Below, one piece after another: positions 36,021-43,231 of a stretch of DNA of 64,000 nt. The notes under the pieces are model-generated. The model was not told where the DNA came from and made no database searches. It saw nothing but the letters and a program-made list of their open reading frames with translations. The translations under genes were made by a program, and so were the position numbers. The number at the start of each line of letters is the position of its first letter. Position 1 is the stretch's first letter. The stretch comes from an uncultured Eubacteriales bacterium. Its GTDB lineage: Bacteria > Bacillota > Clostridia > Oscillospirales > Acutalibacteraceae. Where the stretch lies: NCBI GenBank assembly GCA_951801675.1, contig CATONX010000008.1, positions 1 through 64,000 on the forward strand, given 5' to 3'.

Positions 36021-36049
36021 TGACAAAGCACGACAAAATCGGTATAATA
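36021..36049 (+). promoter_or_regulatory. Consensus promoter of tRNA-Gly
   Basis: Perfect TTGACA (36021-36026), a 17-base spacer and perfect TATAAT (36044-36049) precede the tRNA by 20 bases. It is the strongest sigma-A-type promoter in the window. Confidence 0.88.
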
Positions 36050-36068
36050 GCACTCGCACCAAAGAAAT

Positions 36069-36144
36069 GCGGACTTAGCTCATCTGGTAGAGCGCCACCT
36101 TGCCAAGGTGGAGGTAGCGAGTTCGAGCCTCGTAGTCCGCTCCA
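36069..36144 (+). tRNA. tRNA-Gly (anticodon GCC)
   Basis: The 76-nt gene folds as a cloverleaf. The acceptor GCGGACT pairs with AGTCCGC, the anticodon arm is CCACC-TTGCCAA-GGTGG with anticodon GCC, and the T arm contains GTTCGAGCC. The discriminator base is T and the CCA end is encoded. It is a single tRNA gene with its own promoter and terminator. Confidence 0.97.
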
Positions 36145-36184
36145 AAAGAAAGCCCCGGATGCAATTGCATCCGGGGCTTTCTTT
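36145..36184 (+). terminator. Terminator of tRNA-Gly
   Basis: This is a 40-bp perfect palindrome built around GCAATTGC, ending in GGGGCTTTCTTT. It begins directly after the encoded CCA. Confidence 0.88.
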
Positions 36185-36264
36185 GTGTTTTGTCCTTATC
36201 CGCCTTGAAAGGCCGAGGCCGTATGCAGACAGCGTGCATATGGCCCCGGCTGCATCCATCCGGA

Positions 36265-37662
36265 TCATTCCGACTCTTTTGCACCGGCGGGCGCTTCGAT
36301 TTCCTGTGACGGTCTCCCATGATCCCGCACCAGCGATTTGTTCGCCCATTTTCCTGAGCGGTACCGGATAAAGGAAATGGTCAGGCCCACGCCCCAGCCC
36401 ATGGGGATGGACCACCAGATGGAGCTGGCCCCCAAGAGGCTCGCAAAGGCGTAGGCGCAGCTCACCCGGCAGACAAAGTTGCACAAGGTGCTGGTCATGA
36501 AGGCCTTCACGTCCCCCGATCCCCTGAGCAGACCGTTGGTGCTGAACATGCCGCCCATGAGGATGTAGAAAACAGACACCACGCGCAGGTACTCCACGCC
36601 CACGTCGATGACGCCCTGGCTCAGGTTCGCATCCACAAACAGGCTCATGAAATTCGCGCCGAAGAGGTAGAGGCACCCGGTGATGACAAGGGCGATGACC
36701 GCCGTCATCACCAACGCCGCCCGGTATCCTTTCCTGACCCGTTCTGGCTTGCCGCCGCCGATATTCTGGGCGGTGAAGCTGGAGACGGCGTTGGAAATAT
36801 TAAGCATGGGCATCATGGCGATGGAGTCGATCTTAGTGGCGGCGGTGTATCCGGCGACTACGGTGCTGCCGAAGCTGTTGACCAGCGCCTGGACAAAGAG
36901 CATCCCCATGGAAACGATGGACTGCTGGATCATAGAAGGCACCGCGATGCGAAGCATCCGGGTAAGCATGTGCACATCATAGAGCCGGTGGGCATCCGTG
37001 GTTTCCATCCGGTGCAGCCGGCGCAACAGAAAAACAAGGGACAAAACGGAGGATAATCCCTGGGCGATCAGCGTCGCCCAGGCGACGCCGGCCACCCCCA
37101 TCTGAAACTGGATGACAAAGAGCAGGTCCAAGCCGATGTTGACCACCGACGCGATGGCCAGAAACACCAGCGGCGACTTGGAATCACCCAGGGCGTTAAA
37201 GATGGCGGTCAGGGTGTTATACAAAAACAGAAAGCCCGCACCCAAAAAGTAAATGTTCAAATAGGTGGCGGAATCGGCAAAGATGTTCTCCGGTGTGCCA
37301 AGCAGGCGCAGGATGGGCGTGCTGATGAGCAGACCCACACCCATGAGTGCCACCCCTAACCCGCCGATGGAGAACAGGGAGGTGTAGATGGCGGTCTTCA
37401 TCTCCCCATACCGCTTCGCGCCGAAAAACTGGGAGATGACCACCGAGCAGCCCATACTCGCCCCGATGGCGATGGCCACGAAAAGGAAGGTGATGGGATA
37501 GGACGCGCCCACGGCAGCCAAGGCGTCTTCTCCGACGAAGTTCCCCACCACCACCGAGTCCACAATGTTATAAAGCTGCTGAAACAGGTTGCCGAGAATC
37601 ATCGGCATCGCGAAGAAAAACAGGATTCTCGACGGCGAACCCACCGTCATGTCCTTTACCAT
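36265..37662 (-). CDS. MATE-family multidrug exporter
   Basis: This 465-residue protein has twelve predicted membrane helices in two homologous halves. The N-terminal phrase FFAMPMILGNLFQQLYNIVDS and the later VAWATLIAQGLSSVLSL and GTVVAGYTAATKID are typical of the NorM/DinF-type MATE exporters, which use a sodium or proton gradient to expel cationic compounds. I chose ATG 37662 because AAGGAGAGACGGTGT precedes it; a reading extended to 37821 is unsupported. It has its own promoter and a leader of about 165 nt containing a long hairpin. The substrate is unknown. Confidence 0.92.
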   Translation of the reverse strand: MVKDMTVGSPSRILFFFAMPMILGNLFQQLYNIVDSVVVGNFVGEDALAAVGASYPITFLFVAIAIGASMGCSVVISQFFGAKRYGEMKTAIYTSLFSIGGLGVALMGVGLLISTPILRLLGTPENIFADSATYLNIYFLGAGFLFLYNTLTAIFNALGDSKSPLVFLAIASVVNIGLDLLFVIQFQMGVAGVAWATLIAQGLSSVLSLVFLLRRLHRMETTDAHRLYDVHMLTRMLRIAVPSMIQQSIVSMGMLFVQALVNSFGSTVVAGYTAATKIDSIAMMPMLNISNAVSSFTAQNIGGGKPERVRKGYRAALVMTAVIALVITGCLYLFGANFMSLFVDANLSQGVIDVGVEYLRVVSVFYILMGGMFSTNGLLRGSGDVKAFMTSTLCNFVCRVSCAYAFASLLGASSIWWSIPMGWGVGLTISFIRYRSGKWANKSLVRDHGRPSQEIEAPAGAKESE

Positions 37663-37833
37663 ACACCGTCTCTCCTTTTTTGCCCCTTCCAAAGGCAAGA
37701 AGGACAGTTGGCGGCGAAGGGGTCTCCCTTTCGCTCCCAACTGCCCTACCCGTTTCACCCGGCCGGGACCGTTCCATCCTTTGCCCGCCCAAAGGACGTG
37801 CCGCAGGGAAATGTTACACATTTTCTTTTCTTT

Positions 37834-37861
37834 ATTGTAACACGCCCGCTTGAAATGTCAA
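37834..37861 (-). promoter_or_regulatory. Promoter of the MATE gene
   Basis: Minus-strand perfect TTGACA (37856-37861), a 16-base spacer and TACAAT (37834-37839). Confidence 0.7.
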
Positions 37862-38033
37862 CCGGATGGCTTTTTGGACGCAACGGCCTTCTTCGAGGAT
37901 AAAATATGCCACATTCGTCGGGTCCTTCTTTTTGTTTCTCCGGCTGCATACCCGATTCTCTTCTATTCTTCCCCTACAAGGCTCTCTTTATGAAAAAAGC
38001 CCGTTTTCCGGCCAGCGCCTTCGGTTCCCCGGG

Positions 38034-38062
38034 TTGACAAGCCGGGCTTAAAAAGCTACACT
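38034..38062 (+). promoter_or_regulatory. Promoter of def
   Basis: Perfect TTGACA (38034-38039), a 17-base spacer and TACACT (38057-38062) lie about 74 bases before the def start. Confidence 0.72.
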
Positions 38063-38135
38063 AAAACCGTGGATATTCCGTTCCCCGACAGGGACCGCCA
38101 TCCACGGAACACTTTCAGACAAAGGAGTAAAACCT

Positions 38136-38591
38136 ATGGCCCTTCGTGAAATCGTATTATACGACGACCCGGTACTGCGCAAGAAAAGCCGCCCGGTCGC
38201 CGAGGTCAACGATAAAATCCGCCAATTGCTCGACGACATGGCCCAGACCATGTACCATTCTGAGATCGGCGCGGGGCTGGCCGCTCCCCAGGTAGGTATC
38301 CTCAAGCGGCTGGTGGTCATCGACATGGGGGACGGCTTAATCAAGCTCGTCAACCCCGAAATCGTGGAAGCCGAGGGAGAACAGGAGGTCATCGAAGGCT
38401 GCCTGAGCTTCCCCAACCGCTGGGGCAAACTCAAGCGCCCCTACCGGGTAAAAGTCACCGCCCTCAATGAAAAAGGCGAACCGGTCACCTTCGACGTGAC
38501 CGGCGAAAAGGCAAAATGCTTCTGCCACGAGATCGACCATTTGGACGGAATCGTGTTCGTGGATCGAGTGACCGAGTTCGTAGAACTGTAA
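38136..38591 (+). CDS. def: Peptide deformylase
   Basis: This 151-residue metalloenzyme removes the formyl group from the first methionine of new proteins. All three motifs are intact: GAGLAAPQ (residues 45-52), EGCLSFP (metal ligand C89) and HEIDHLDG (ligands H131 and H135, catalytic E132). The size fits the compact type common in Clostridia. The start ATG at 38136 follows AAAGGAG. It is a single-gene transcript with its own promoter and is followed by two terminator-like hairpins. Confidence 0.96.
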   Translation: MALREIVLYDDPVLRKKSRPVAEVNDKIRQLLDDMAQTMYHSEIGAGLAAPQVGILKRLVVIDMGDGLIKLVNPEIVEAEGEQEVIEGCLSFPNRWGKLKRPYRVKVTALNEKGEPVTFDVTGEKAKCFCHEIDHLDGIVFVDRVTEFVEL

Positions 38592-38602
38592 AAACGAAGA
38601 AA

Positions 38603-38642
38603 GCGCCCGCTGGCGGAGTCCTCCCGCTGCCGGGCGTTTTTT
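38603..38642 (+). terminator. Terminator of def
   Basis: CGCCCG pairs with CGGGCG around a further G+C-rich stem and is followed by TTTTTTGTG. Confidence 0.75.
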
Positions 38643-38659
38643 GTGTTCCAGCGGCGCTG

Positions 38660-38697
38660 AAAAGGCCGGGCGGCATGATGCCGTCCGGCCTCTTTTT
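38660..38697. terminator. Terminator hairpin between def and murE
   Basis: AGGCCGGGCGGCAT pairs with ATGCCGTCCGGCCT with one G-T pair. A T-run follows on the plus strand and a shorter one on the minus strand, so it can end both def and murE transcripts. Confidence 0.75.
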
Positions 38698-40189
38698 ACC
38701 CTGCTACCGTATCCTCCGCCTCCGGCCGCCCCAGGCGCAGCGCCGCGTAATGGCGGATGAGCTCCCGCTCGCAGAAGGGAACCCGTTCCCCGCGGATGAG
38801 CTGGTAGTCCTCATGCCCCTTGCCGGCAAAAAGAAGGATGTCCCCTTCTTCGGCCATGTCCACTGCGTACTTGATGGCCGCCGCCCGGTCGGGAATGGTC
38901 ACGTACCGCCCCTTGGCCTCCCCCATCCCCTTCTCCATGTCGGACAGGATGGACATAGGGTCTTCGTTGCCGGGGTTGTCGCTGGTGAGGATGCAATAGT
39001 CGCACAAATGGGCCGCCGTCTGGGCCATGGCCGCCCGGCGCAGCTGGGACCGGTCCCCCACTGACCCGAACAGGCAGATAAGCCGCTTCGGGCTATATTC
39101 CCGCAGGGTCTCCAGAATGGCGTGCATACTCACCTCGTTGTGGGCAAAGTCCAGCACCACCGTGCAGAAGGGCAGGGCGTCCACCAACTCCACCCGCCCG
39201 GGGATGGCCGCTTTCGAAAGCGCCCGGGCCGCTGTGGGCAGGGAAATCCCCAGATGCTGCCCCACCGCAATAGCGACTAACGCGTTATACACCGAGAACC
39301 GGCCCGGCTGGTTTAACCGGAAGCCCTGGGTGCCCAGCGGGGTTTCGCCTGCAAAGTCCACCCCTAGAAAGCCCGGCTCCCGGACGAGACGAATGTCCCG
39401 CCCCCGGTAGGCGCAGCCCTCCGAGAAGCCGTAGCCGATGAGCTCACAGGTGGCGGCGGCGGTGATTTCCTTCACATGGGGGTCGTCAACGTTCACAAGC
39501 CCCAGGTCGCACTGCCGAAAAAGCTGGGCCTTCCAGTGGAGATAGTCGGCAAAGTCCTTGTGTTCGGTGGGGCCGATGTGGTCGGGAGACAGGTTGGTAA
39601 ACACCCCGATCTGGAACTGGATGCCAGCCACCCGCCCGGTCATCAACCCCTGGCTGGACACTTCCATGCACACGCACTCGCATCCGGCCTTCACCATCTC
39701 CCGGAAGGTCTTCTGGATTTCGTAGGACTCGGGGGTGGTGTTAACCGTCTTATAATGGATTTCCCCAAAATGCACGCCGTTGGTGCCGATGATGCCGGTC
39801 TTGACCCCGCCCGCCTCCAGCACGCTTTTGATGAGGTGGGTGACGGTGGTTTTGCCCTTGGTGCCGGTGACGCCGATGACGGTCAGCTCCTTGGCCGGGT
39901 CCCCGAACAGGTTGCGGGACATGACGGCCAGAGCCGCCCGGCTGCTTTTCACCAGAGCCACTGCCGCGTCCCCGGGCAGGGACAAGGGCCGCTCGGCCAC
40001 GAAAAGGCGGCAGCCCCGGTCATAGGCGGCCTTGGCGTAGGCGTGGCCGTCCGCCGCCGCGCCGGGCAGGCAGACGAACACGTCCCCGGGCTCAGCGATG
40101 CGCGAGTCATACACCAGGTCCTGGGCAACGAAATCGGAAGAAAGGTCGCCGGCGTAGCCGGTGCCTTGTAACAGTTGAGCGAACAGCAT
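38696..40189 (-). CDS. murE: UDP-N-acetylmuramoyl-tripeptide synthetase (MurE)
   Basis: This 497-residue ATP-dependent ligase adds the third residue, a diamino acid, to UDP-MurNAc-L-Ala-D-Glu in the cytoplasm. The ATP loop is VTGTKGKTT (about residues 105-113); later motifs NTTPES, FTNLSPDHIG and LFAGKGHEDYQ are intact. The substrate-selecting motif, DNPR in meso-DAP enzymes, reads DNPG here (about 404-407), closer to the DNPA-type of lysine enzymes. I chose ATG 40189 because AGGAG lies 8 bases upstream; GTG 40198, three residues longer, is less likely. It is alone, not in a dcw cluster, and 2 kb from a FemAB pair. Confidence 0.93.
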   Translation of the reverse strand: MLFAQLLQGTGYAGDLSSDFVAQDLVYDSRIAEPGDVFVCLPGAAADGHAYAKAAYDRGCRLFVAERPLSLPGDAAVALVKSSRAALAVMSRNLFGDPAKELTVIGVTGTKGKTTVTHLIKSVLEAGGVKTGIIGTNGVHFGEIHYKTVNTTPESYEIQKTFREMVKAGCECVCMEVSSQGLMTGRVAGIQFQIGVFTNLSPDHIGPTEHKDFADYLHWKAQLFRQCDLGLVNVDDPHVKEITAAATCELIGYGFSEGCAYRGRDIRLVREPGFLGVDFAGETPLGTQGFRLNQPGRFSVYNALVAIAVGQHLGISLPTAARALSKAAIPGRVELVDALPFCTVVLDFAHNEVSMHAILETLREYSPKRLICLFGSVGDRSQLRRAAMAQTAAHLCDYCILTSDNPGNEDPMSILSDMEKGMGEAKGRYVTIPDRAAAIKYAVDMAEEGDILLFAGKGHEDYQLIRGERVPFCERELIRHYAALRLGRPEAEDTVAG

Positions 40190-40280
40190 AGGCAGCACTC
40201 CTATCGGGGAATTCCCTTGTGGTTATAGTATACCGCGCGCAGGCGGCGATGAGAGGTCGCATTCGGTCGAAGGCAGGAAG

Positions 40281-40340
40281 GCTTCTTTTGTTGTTCATTT
40301 CTTTTGCGTCGCCAAAAGAAACGAACCAAAGAAAAGGCGA
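40281..40340. repeat. Short palindromic repeat, copy A
   Basis: The core TTCTTTTGCGTCGCCAAAAG is a hairpin with arms TTCTTTTG/CAAAAGAA and recurs in related form at 40907-40952 and 40983-41028. The flanks (TTGTTGTTCATT before, AAAGAAAAGGCG after) are shared too. It lies in the 312-base gap between murE and the first XRE gene, which otherwise holds a second hairpin (AACTTTTTCCCCC with its complement) and no gene. Confidence 0.65.
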
Positions 40341-40474
40341 TTCAAGGGGGAAAAAGGCGCTAGAAACGGGGACACAACTTTTTCCCCCTTGAAAATCCCC
40401 CTCTTATCAGAGGAGGGCAGGGGGATAACACGGCAGTTATTGTGAAATATAACCACAAAGCCCAAGCGCGTATT

Positions 40475-40506
40475 TGTGAAAGATCAGAATATTCTGATCT
40501 TTCACA
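40475..40506. repeat. 32-bp perfect palindrome, copy 1
   Basis: TGTGAAAGATCAGAAT is followed directly by its exact complement, with no spacer. It overlaps the stop codon (40502-40504) of the first XRE gene. An identical copy lies at 41086-41117 in the same position relative to the second XRE gene. There is no T-run, so it is not a normal terminator. Confidence 0.9.
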
Positions 40507-40729
40507 TTTTTCCCCGTTTGTCTGACAAGCCCAAAAGATAATCGGTGGAAACAGAAAAGAACCGGGCCAGCAGAATCAGCTTTTCGATGGAGGTGGACCG
40601 TTGGCCGCCTTCGATGGTGCTGATGGCCTTATGCGAAAGGCCCACCACCTGGCCCAGTTCCTTCTGGCTCATGCCCTTCTCCTGGCGCAGCTGCCGAACC
40701 CTTTCTCCAAATAAAACTTCTTCTGTCAC
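40502..40729 (-). CDS. XRE-family regulator 1
   Basis: This 75-residue protein is a single Cro/C1-type helix-turn-helix. The phrases GERVRQLRQEKGMSQKELGQ and LSHKAISTIEGGQRSTSIEKL contain the two DNA-contacting helices, and the end STDYLLGLSDKRGKM is nearly the same as in XRE regulator 2. The start is GTG 40729 with AAGGAGGGAATC in front. An 18-bp inverted repeat (40747-40797) surrounds its promoter, so it probably represses itself. The stop codon lies inside a 32-bp perfect palindrome. No toxin, prophage or conjugation genes lie beside it, so the regulated function is unknown. Confidence 0.85.
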   Translation of the reverse strand: MTEEVLFGERVRQLRQEKGMSQKELGQVVGLSHKAISTIEGGQRSTSIEKLILLARFFSVSTDYLLGLSDKRGKM

Positions 40730-40746
40730 ACGATTCCCTCCTTGAC

Positions 40747-40797
40747 ATTTACCTCAAAGTAGATTATACTGATTGCGTTATCTACTTTAAGGTAAAT
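40747..40797. promoter_or_regulatory. Operator dyad and promoter of XRE regulator 1
   Basis: ATTTACCTCAAAGTAGAT (40747-40764) is repeated in inverted form at 40780-40797 with one mismatch in 18, separated by 15 bases. On the minus strand a TATAAT (40763-40768) lies between the arms, so bound repressor would block the promoter. Confidence 0.78.
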
Positions 40798-40906
40798 ATG
40801 TGCTTCTATAACGATTTTGTATTATAGCAGATGAAAGCGGTTTTTTCAGGCCGCCGGACTGGCTTTTTCCCTTAAAACCCTCTTTTCAAATGATCTTTTA
40901 GAGTGC

Positions 40907-40952
40907 CCCTTTCTTTTGCTCCGCCAAAAGAAAGAGGCGAAAGAAAAGGCGG
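40907..40952. repeat. Short palindromic repeat, copy B
   Basis: It shares TTTCTTTTGC, then TCCGCCAAAAGAAA and AAAGAAAAGGCGG with copy A. It lies in the gap of about 320 bases between the two XRE genes; no coding region is supported in that gap. Confidence 0.6.
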
Positions 40953-40982
40953 TTTTTCTCCTTAAAATGTACTTTCCCAAAG

Positions 40983-41028
40983 CTCTTTTGTTGTTCATTT
41001 CTTTCGCGTCGCCGAAAGAAATGAACAC
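40983..41028. repeat. Short palindromic repeat, copy C
   Basis: CTCTTTTGTTGTTCATTTC is shared with copy A, and the hairpin core here is CTTTCGCGTCGCCGAAAG, with compensating changes that keep the stem. This suggests that the stem structure, not only the sequence, is maintained. Confidence 0.65.
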
Positions 41029-41085
41029 GAGATCAGGCAGAAACCGAACGGAAGGGACCGACTGCCGCGAGGCTAAAAAAGCATT

Positions 41086-41117
41086 TGTGAAAGATCAGAA
41101 TATTCTGATCTTTCACA
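41086..41117. repeat. 32-bp perfect palindrome, copy 2
   Basis: The sequence is identical in all 32 positions to the palindrome at 40475-40506. It overlaps the stop codon (41113-41115) of the second XRE gene. Confidence 0.9.
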
Positions 41118-41340
41118 TCCGCTCCCGCTTGTCCGACAAGCCCAGGAGGTAATCAGTAGATACGCCGTAGAACTCCGCGATTCTGGCGAGCATTTCAAGG
41201 GAGGGCTGGCGTTCGCCATTTTCCCAGCGGCAAACCGCTTGCTTTGTTACCTCCATCACAATGCCGAAGCGTTCCATCGTAAGATTTTGTTCTTTGCGCA
41301 ACGTATAGAGCCGCTCACAAAATTTTTTAGGTGAAAACAT
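41113..41340 (-). CDS. XRE-family regulator 2
   Basis: This 75-residue single-domain helix-turn-helix protein begins MFSPKKFCERLYTLRKEQNL, like XRE regulator 3, and ends STDYLLGLSDKRERM, like XRE regulator 1. The recognition-helix region is VTKQAVCRWENGERQPS. The gene starts 12 bases after XRE regulator 3 and is probably on the same transcript. The start ATG at 41340 follows AAGGGAGAAGTCCC. Its end coincides with the second copy of the perfect palindrome. The mix of similarities suggests local duplication and exchange among the three genes. Confidence 0.85.
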   Translation of the reverse strand: MFSPKKFCERLYTLRKEQNLTMERFGIVMEVTKQAVCRWENGERQPSLEMLARIAEFYGVSTDYLLGLSDKRERM

Positions 41341-41352
41341 GGGACTTCTCCC

Positions 41353-41574
41353 TTACTTGCGTTGATCGGTACGGCCAACCAGATAGTCTAGGGTAACTTC
41401 ATAGAAATCCGCCAATGCCCAAAGCGTCTTAAGCATGGGTTCCCGTTCCCCTTTTTCCCACCGTCCAACGGCTTGCTTGGACACGCCAATTTCGTTGCCC
41501 AGTTTTTCTAAGGTAAGATTACTCTCTTTTCGCAGCATTTTTAACCGGGCAGCAAAAATTTCTTGTGAAAACAT
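41353..41574 (-). CDS. XRE-family regulator 3
   Basis: This 73-residue single-domain helix-turn-helix protein has the recognition region VSKQAVGRWEKGEREPM and the closing helix FYEVTLDYLVGRTDQRK. It is the first gene of a two-gene transcript with XRE regulator 2. The start ATG at 41574 follows AAGGGGGTATTCC. The region between it and the divergent small gene at 41690 holds two direct copies of ACAGAT(A/G)GGTGACT, probably its binding sites. It may therefore control both its own operon and the divergent gene. Confidence 0.85.
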   Translation of the reverse strand: MFSQEIFAARLKMLRKESNLTLEKLGNEIGVSKQAVGRWEKGEREPMLKTLWALADFYEVTLDYLVGRTDQRK

Positions 41575-41595
41575 GGAATACCCCCTTGATTTTCC

Positions 41596-41637
41596 ACAGA
41601 TAGGTGACTATAATATTTAGTATACAGATGGGTGACT
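41596..41637. promoter_or_regulatory. Direct-repeat operator in the XRE divergent region
   Basis: ACAGATAGGTGACT (41596-41609) and ACAGATGGGTGACT (41624-41637) differ at one base and are 28 bases apart from start to start. They flank an AGTATA that can serve as a minus-strand -10 element, and the second copy adjoins the -35 of the plus-strand gene. Confidence 0.7.
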
Positions 41638-41666
41638 TTGACCAATATTTATTAGCTTATTATTAT
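41638..41666 (+). promoter_or_regulatory. Promoter of the DUF6809-type gene
   Basis: TTGACC (41638-41643), a 17-base spacer and TATTAT (41661-41666) lie directly beside the direct-repeat operator. Confidence 0.65.
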
Positions 41667-41689
41667 ATCATAAATTAGGGGGAATTCCT

Positions 41690-41971
41690 ATGAAAAACAT
41701 TCTCGAGGACCTCTTTGAAGGGAATCTGCAAGGCAGGCCGGAGAGCTACACCGTTGACCCGGAGTACAAAGCCATCGCGGGCAACCTCAGCCGGACGGAA
41801 GAAGCCCTGCGCTCGGCCCTTCCGGAGTCCGACCGGGCTCTCGTCACCGCATACTACGACGCCCAGCTGGACCTGTCCTGCCTCTACGAGCGGCGGGCTT
41901 TTGTGACCGGCGTGAGACTGGGCGTGCGGCTGCTGCGGGCCATGGAGGAAGACCCCTTTGCCATCGCTTAA
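41690..41971 (+). CDS. DUF6809-type small protein
   Basis: This 93-residue, mostly helical protein fits a family of small clostridial proteins (DUF6809) of unknown role. The first 25 residues (KNILEDLFEGNLQGRPE) and the stretch LVTAYYDAQLDLSCLYERRAFVTGVRLGVRLL are the recognisable parts. Relatives are often near prophage-like or mobile segments, which would fit the neighbouring XRE genes. The start ATG at 41690 follows AGGGGGAATTCCT. It is divergent from the XRE operon and shares the operator region. The function is unknown. Confidence 0.75.
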   Translation: MKNILEDLFEGNLQGRPESYTVDPEYKAIAGNLSRTEEALRSALPESDRALVTAYYDAQLDLSCLYERRAFVTGVRLGVRLLRAMEEDPFAIA

Positions 41972-41976
41972 AAAAT

Positions 41977-42008
41977 AACGCCTGCGGGTAGAATCCGCAG
42001 GCGTTTTT
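41977..42008. terminator. Bidirectional terminator between convergent genes
   Basis: AACGCCTGCGG pairs with CCGCAGGCGTT and is flanked by an A-run and a T-run. It ends the DUF6809-type gene and the FemAB pair. Confidence 0.85.
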
Positions 42009-42016
42009 CCATTCTG

Positions 42017-43228
42017 TTAACCCTTTTTTCCCACCGAACGCAGCTTTTTCATGGCGGACCGGGCGGTGGGCAGCCCCTTGTCAAAGAGCTGGTACTTGAG
42101 GGGGCTCACCACCAGGTCGAACTCCCCGATAAACTCCAGCACCTCCGGAGCGAACTTCTGCTTGAATTCCGACAGCGCGTCGTCCAGCGTTCCTTCCACG
42201 CCGCCCAGATTCAGATAGTCCACCCGGTCCTCCATGCAGTCGAGCATGACCTGGTAGAGCATCCCGTTGGGCGTGGAAAGGTTGGGAAGCAGGCTTAGGT
42301 CCGACCCGCCGTAGAGGTACTCCGCCACCCGGATGCCCTCCCCCTTGGGCGGCATCACGAACAGCCCCCCGCACAGGGAAACCACGTCCCCCCGCTCCCT
42401 TTGGGCTTCCTTTGCCTGGTTTAGATTGCGGGTGTTGCTCTCCACGTTCTGCCCCTTGTCAATGCAGCCCTGGGTGTAGGCGATGAAGGCGGGCAGGTTC
42501 ACCTTGCCGTAGTACACCACCGTGTCTTCCCCGAAGGCGTCCCGGATGGAACGAAAATAGTCCGCGCTGCGCAAAAGCACGTTCTGGCGCTTCTCGGTGC
42601 AGCCGATGAGGCGGGCAAACTCGCTCAAATCGTCCTCCGGCCCGGCCTTTTCGAAGAACACGCCCCGGTTTTTATGGTAATTGCCGATGTAGCTGCGGGC
42701 CCCTTTCTTGAAGGACTTGAGGAGGGCCTTGGGGTCTAAGGGATTGTGCTCCTCGTCGGTCAGGCGCACCGCCATGTTGAACCGGGGGTTAAAATAATCG
42801 TGCAGGCTTTTGCCAAAGCCTTTGTGGACAAAGCCGGCGGCCTGCAAATTGGATAGGGCCGCCTGGGGGTCCATCCCCCACCGGTCGGAGTTTAACACAA
42901 AGGGGTCGAGCTTCACGGCGAAGGCACCCTGGCTTTTTGCGTAGTCCTTTATCCCCTTGGCAAACTGCGCCACCGCCTCCTTGTCCTCATAGTCGAGCAG
43001 GAAGCCGCGGGGGGAATAGCAGAGCTTTAAGCCCATGGGCATGGTCCTTGTGAGGATGAGGGCGGCGGCGATCACCGTATCGTCCCGATACAGGCCACAG
43101 AAGGCATGGCCCCAGTTGCTTTTCACCGTTTCCCAGCCGGGGCGCTGGGTCAGAGGGACTAGGGAGGCTTTTTGCAAAAAGGCCTCGTATTCTTTCCGGG
43201 GCAGGTCTGTGACAAACCGGTATGCCAT
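42017..43228 (-). CDS. FemAB-family peptidoglycan bridge aminoacyltransferase, copy 2
   Basis: This 403-residue protein belongs to the FemA/FemB/MurM family, which uses aminoacyl-tRNA to attach amino acids to the side chain of the third residue of the lipid II stem peptide. It has the paired GNAT-like domains of the family, with a charged helical segment (about residues 245-290; NVESNTRNLNQAKEAQRERG) between them. Typical stretches are WETVKSNWGHAFCGLYRDD, FFEKAGPEDDLSEFAR and YLNLGGVEGTLDDALSEFK. It closely resembles the gene upstream and lies 3 bases after it. The start ATG at 43228 follows GGAGGGGTAAATC. The amino acid added cannot be predicted. Confidence 0.92.
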   Translation of the reverse strand: MAYRFVTDLPRKEYEAFLQKASLVPLTQRPGWETVKSNWGHAFCGLYRDDTVIAAALILTRTMPMGLKLCYSPRGFLLDYEDKEAVAQFAKGIKDYAKSQGAFAVKLDPFVLNSDRWGMDPQAALSNLQAAGFVHKGFGKSLHDYFNPRFNMAVRLTDEEHNPLDPKALLKSFKKGARSYIGNYHKNRGVFFEKAGPEDDLSEFARLIGCTEKRQNVLLRSADYFRSIRDAFGEDTVVYYGKVNLPAFIAYTQGCIDKGQNVESNTRNLNQAKEAQRERGDVVSLCGGLFVMPPKGEGIRVAEYLYGGSDLSLLPNLSTPNGMLYQVMLDCMEDRVDYLNLGGVEGTLDDALSEFKQKFAPEVLEFIGEFDLVVSPLKYQLFDKGLPTARSAMKKLRSVGKKG

Positions 43229-43231
43229 GAT

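Larger units (their letters stand above)
37663..38135. other. Divergent region between the MATE and def genes
   Basis: No gene is supported here. The left 165 bases are the leader of the MATE transcript, with an imperfect hairpin of about 40 nt (around 37703-37743, arms CAGTTGG/CCAACTG with a G+C-rich inner stem). The promoters for MATE (37834-37861) and def (38034-38062) are in the right part. Confidence 0.6.

Noticed and set aside
40846-41152. Small reading frames between the XRE genes
   Set aside because: They are composed of the hairpin repeats themselves and have no ribosome binding site.
40281-41340. CRISPR array or insertion sequence in the repeat-rich XRE interval
   Set aside because: Repeats are few, unevenly spaced and palindromic in the manner of REP-type elements; there are no regular spacers, transposase or cas genes.
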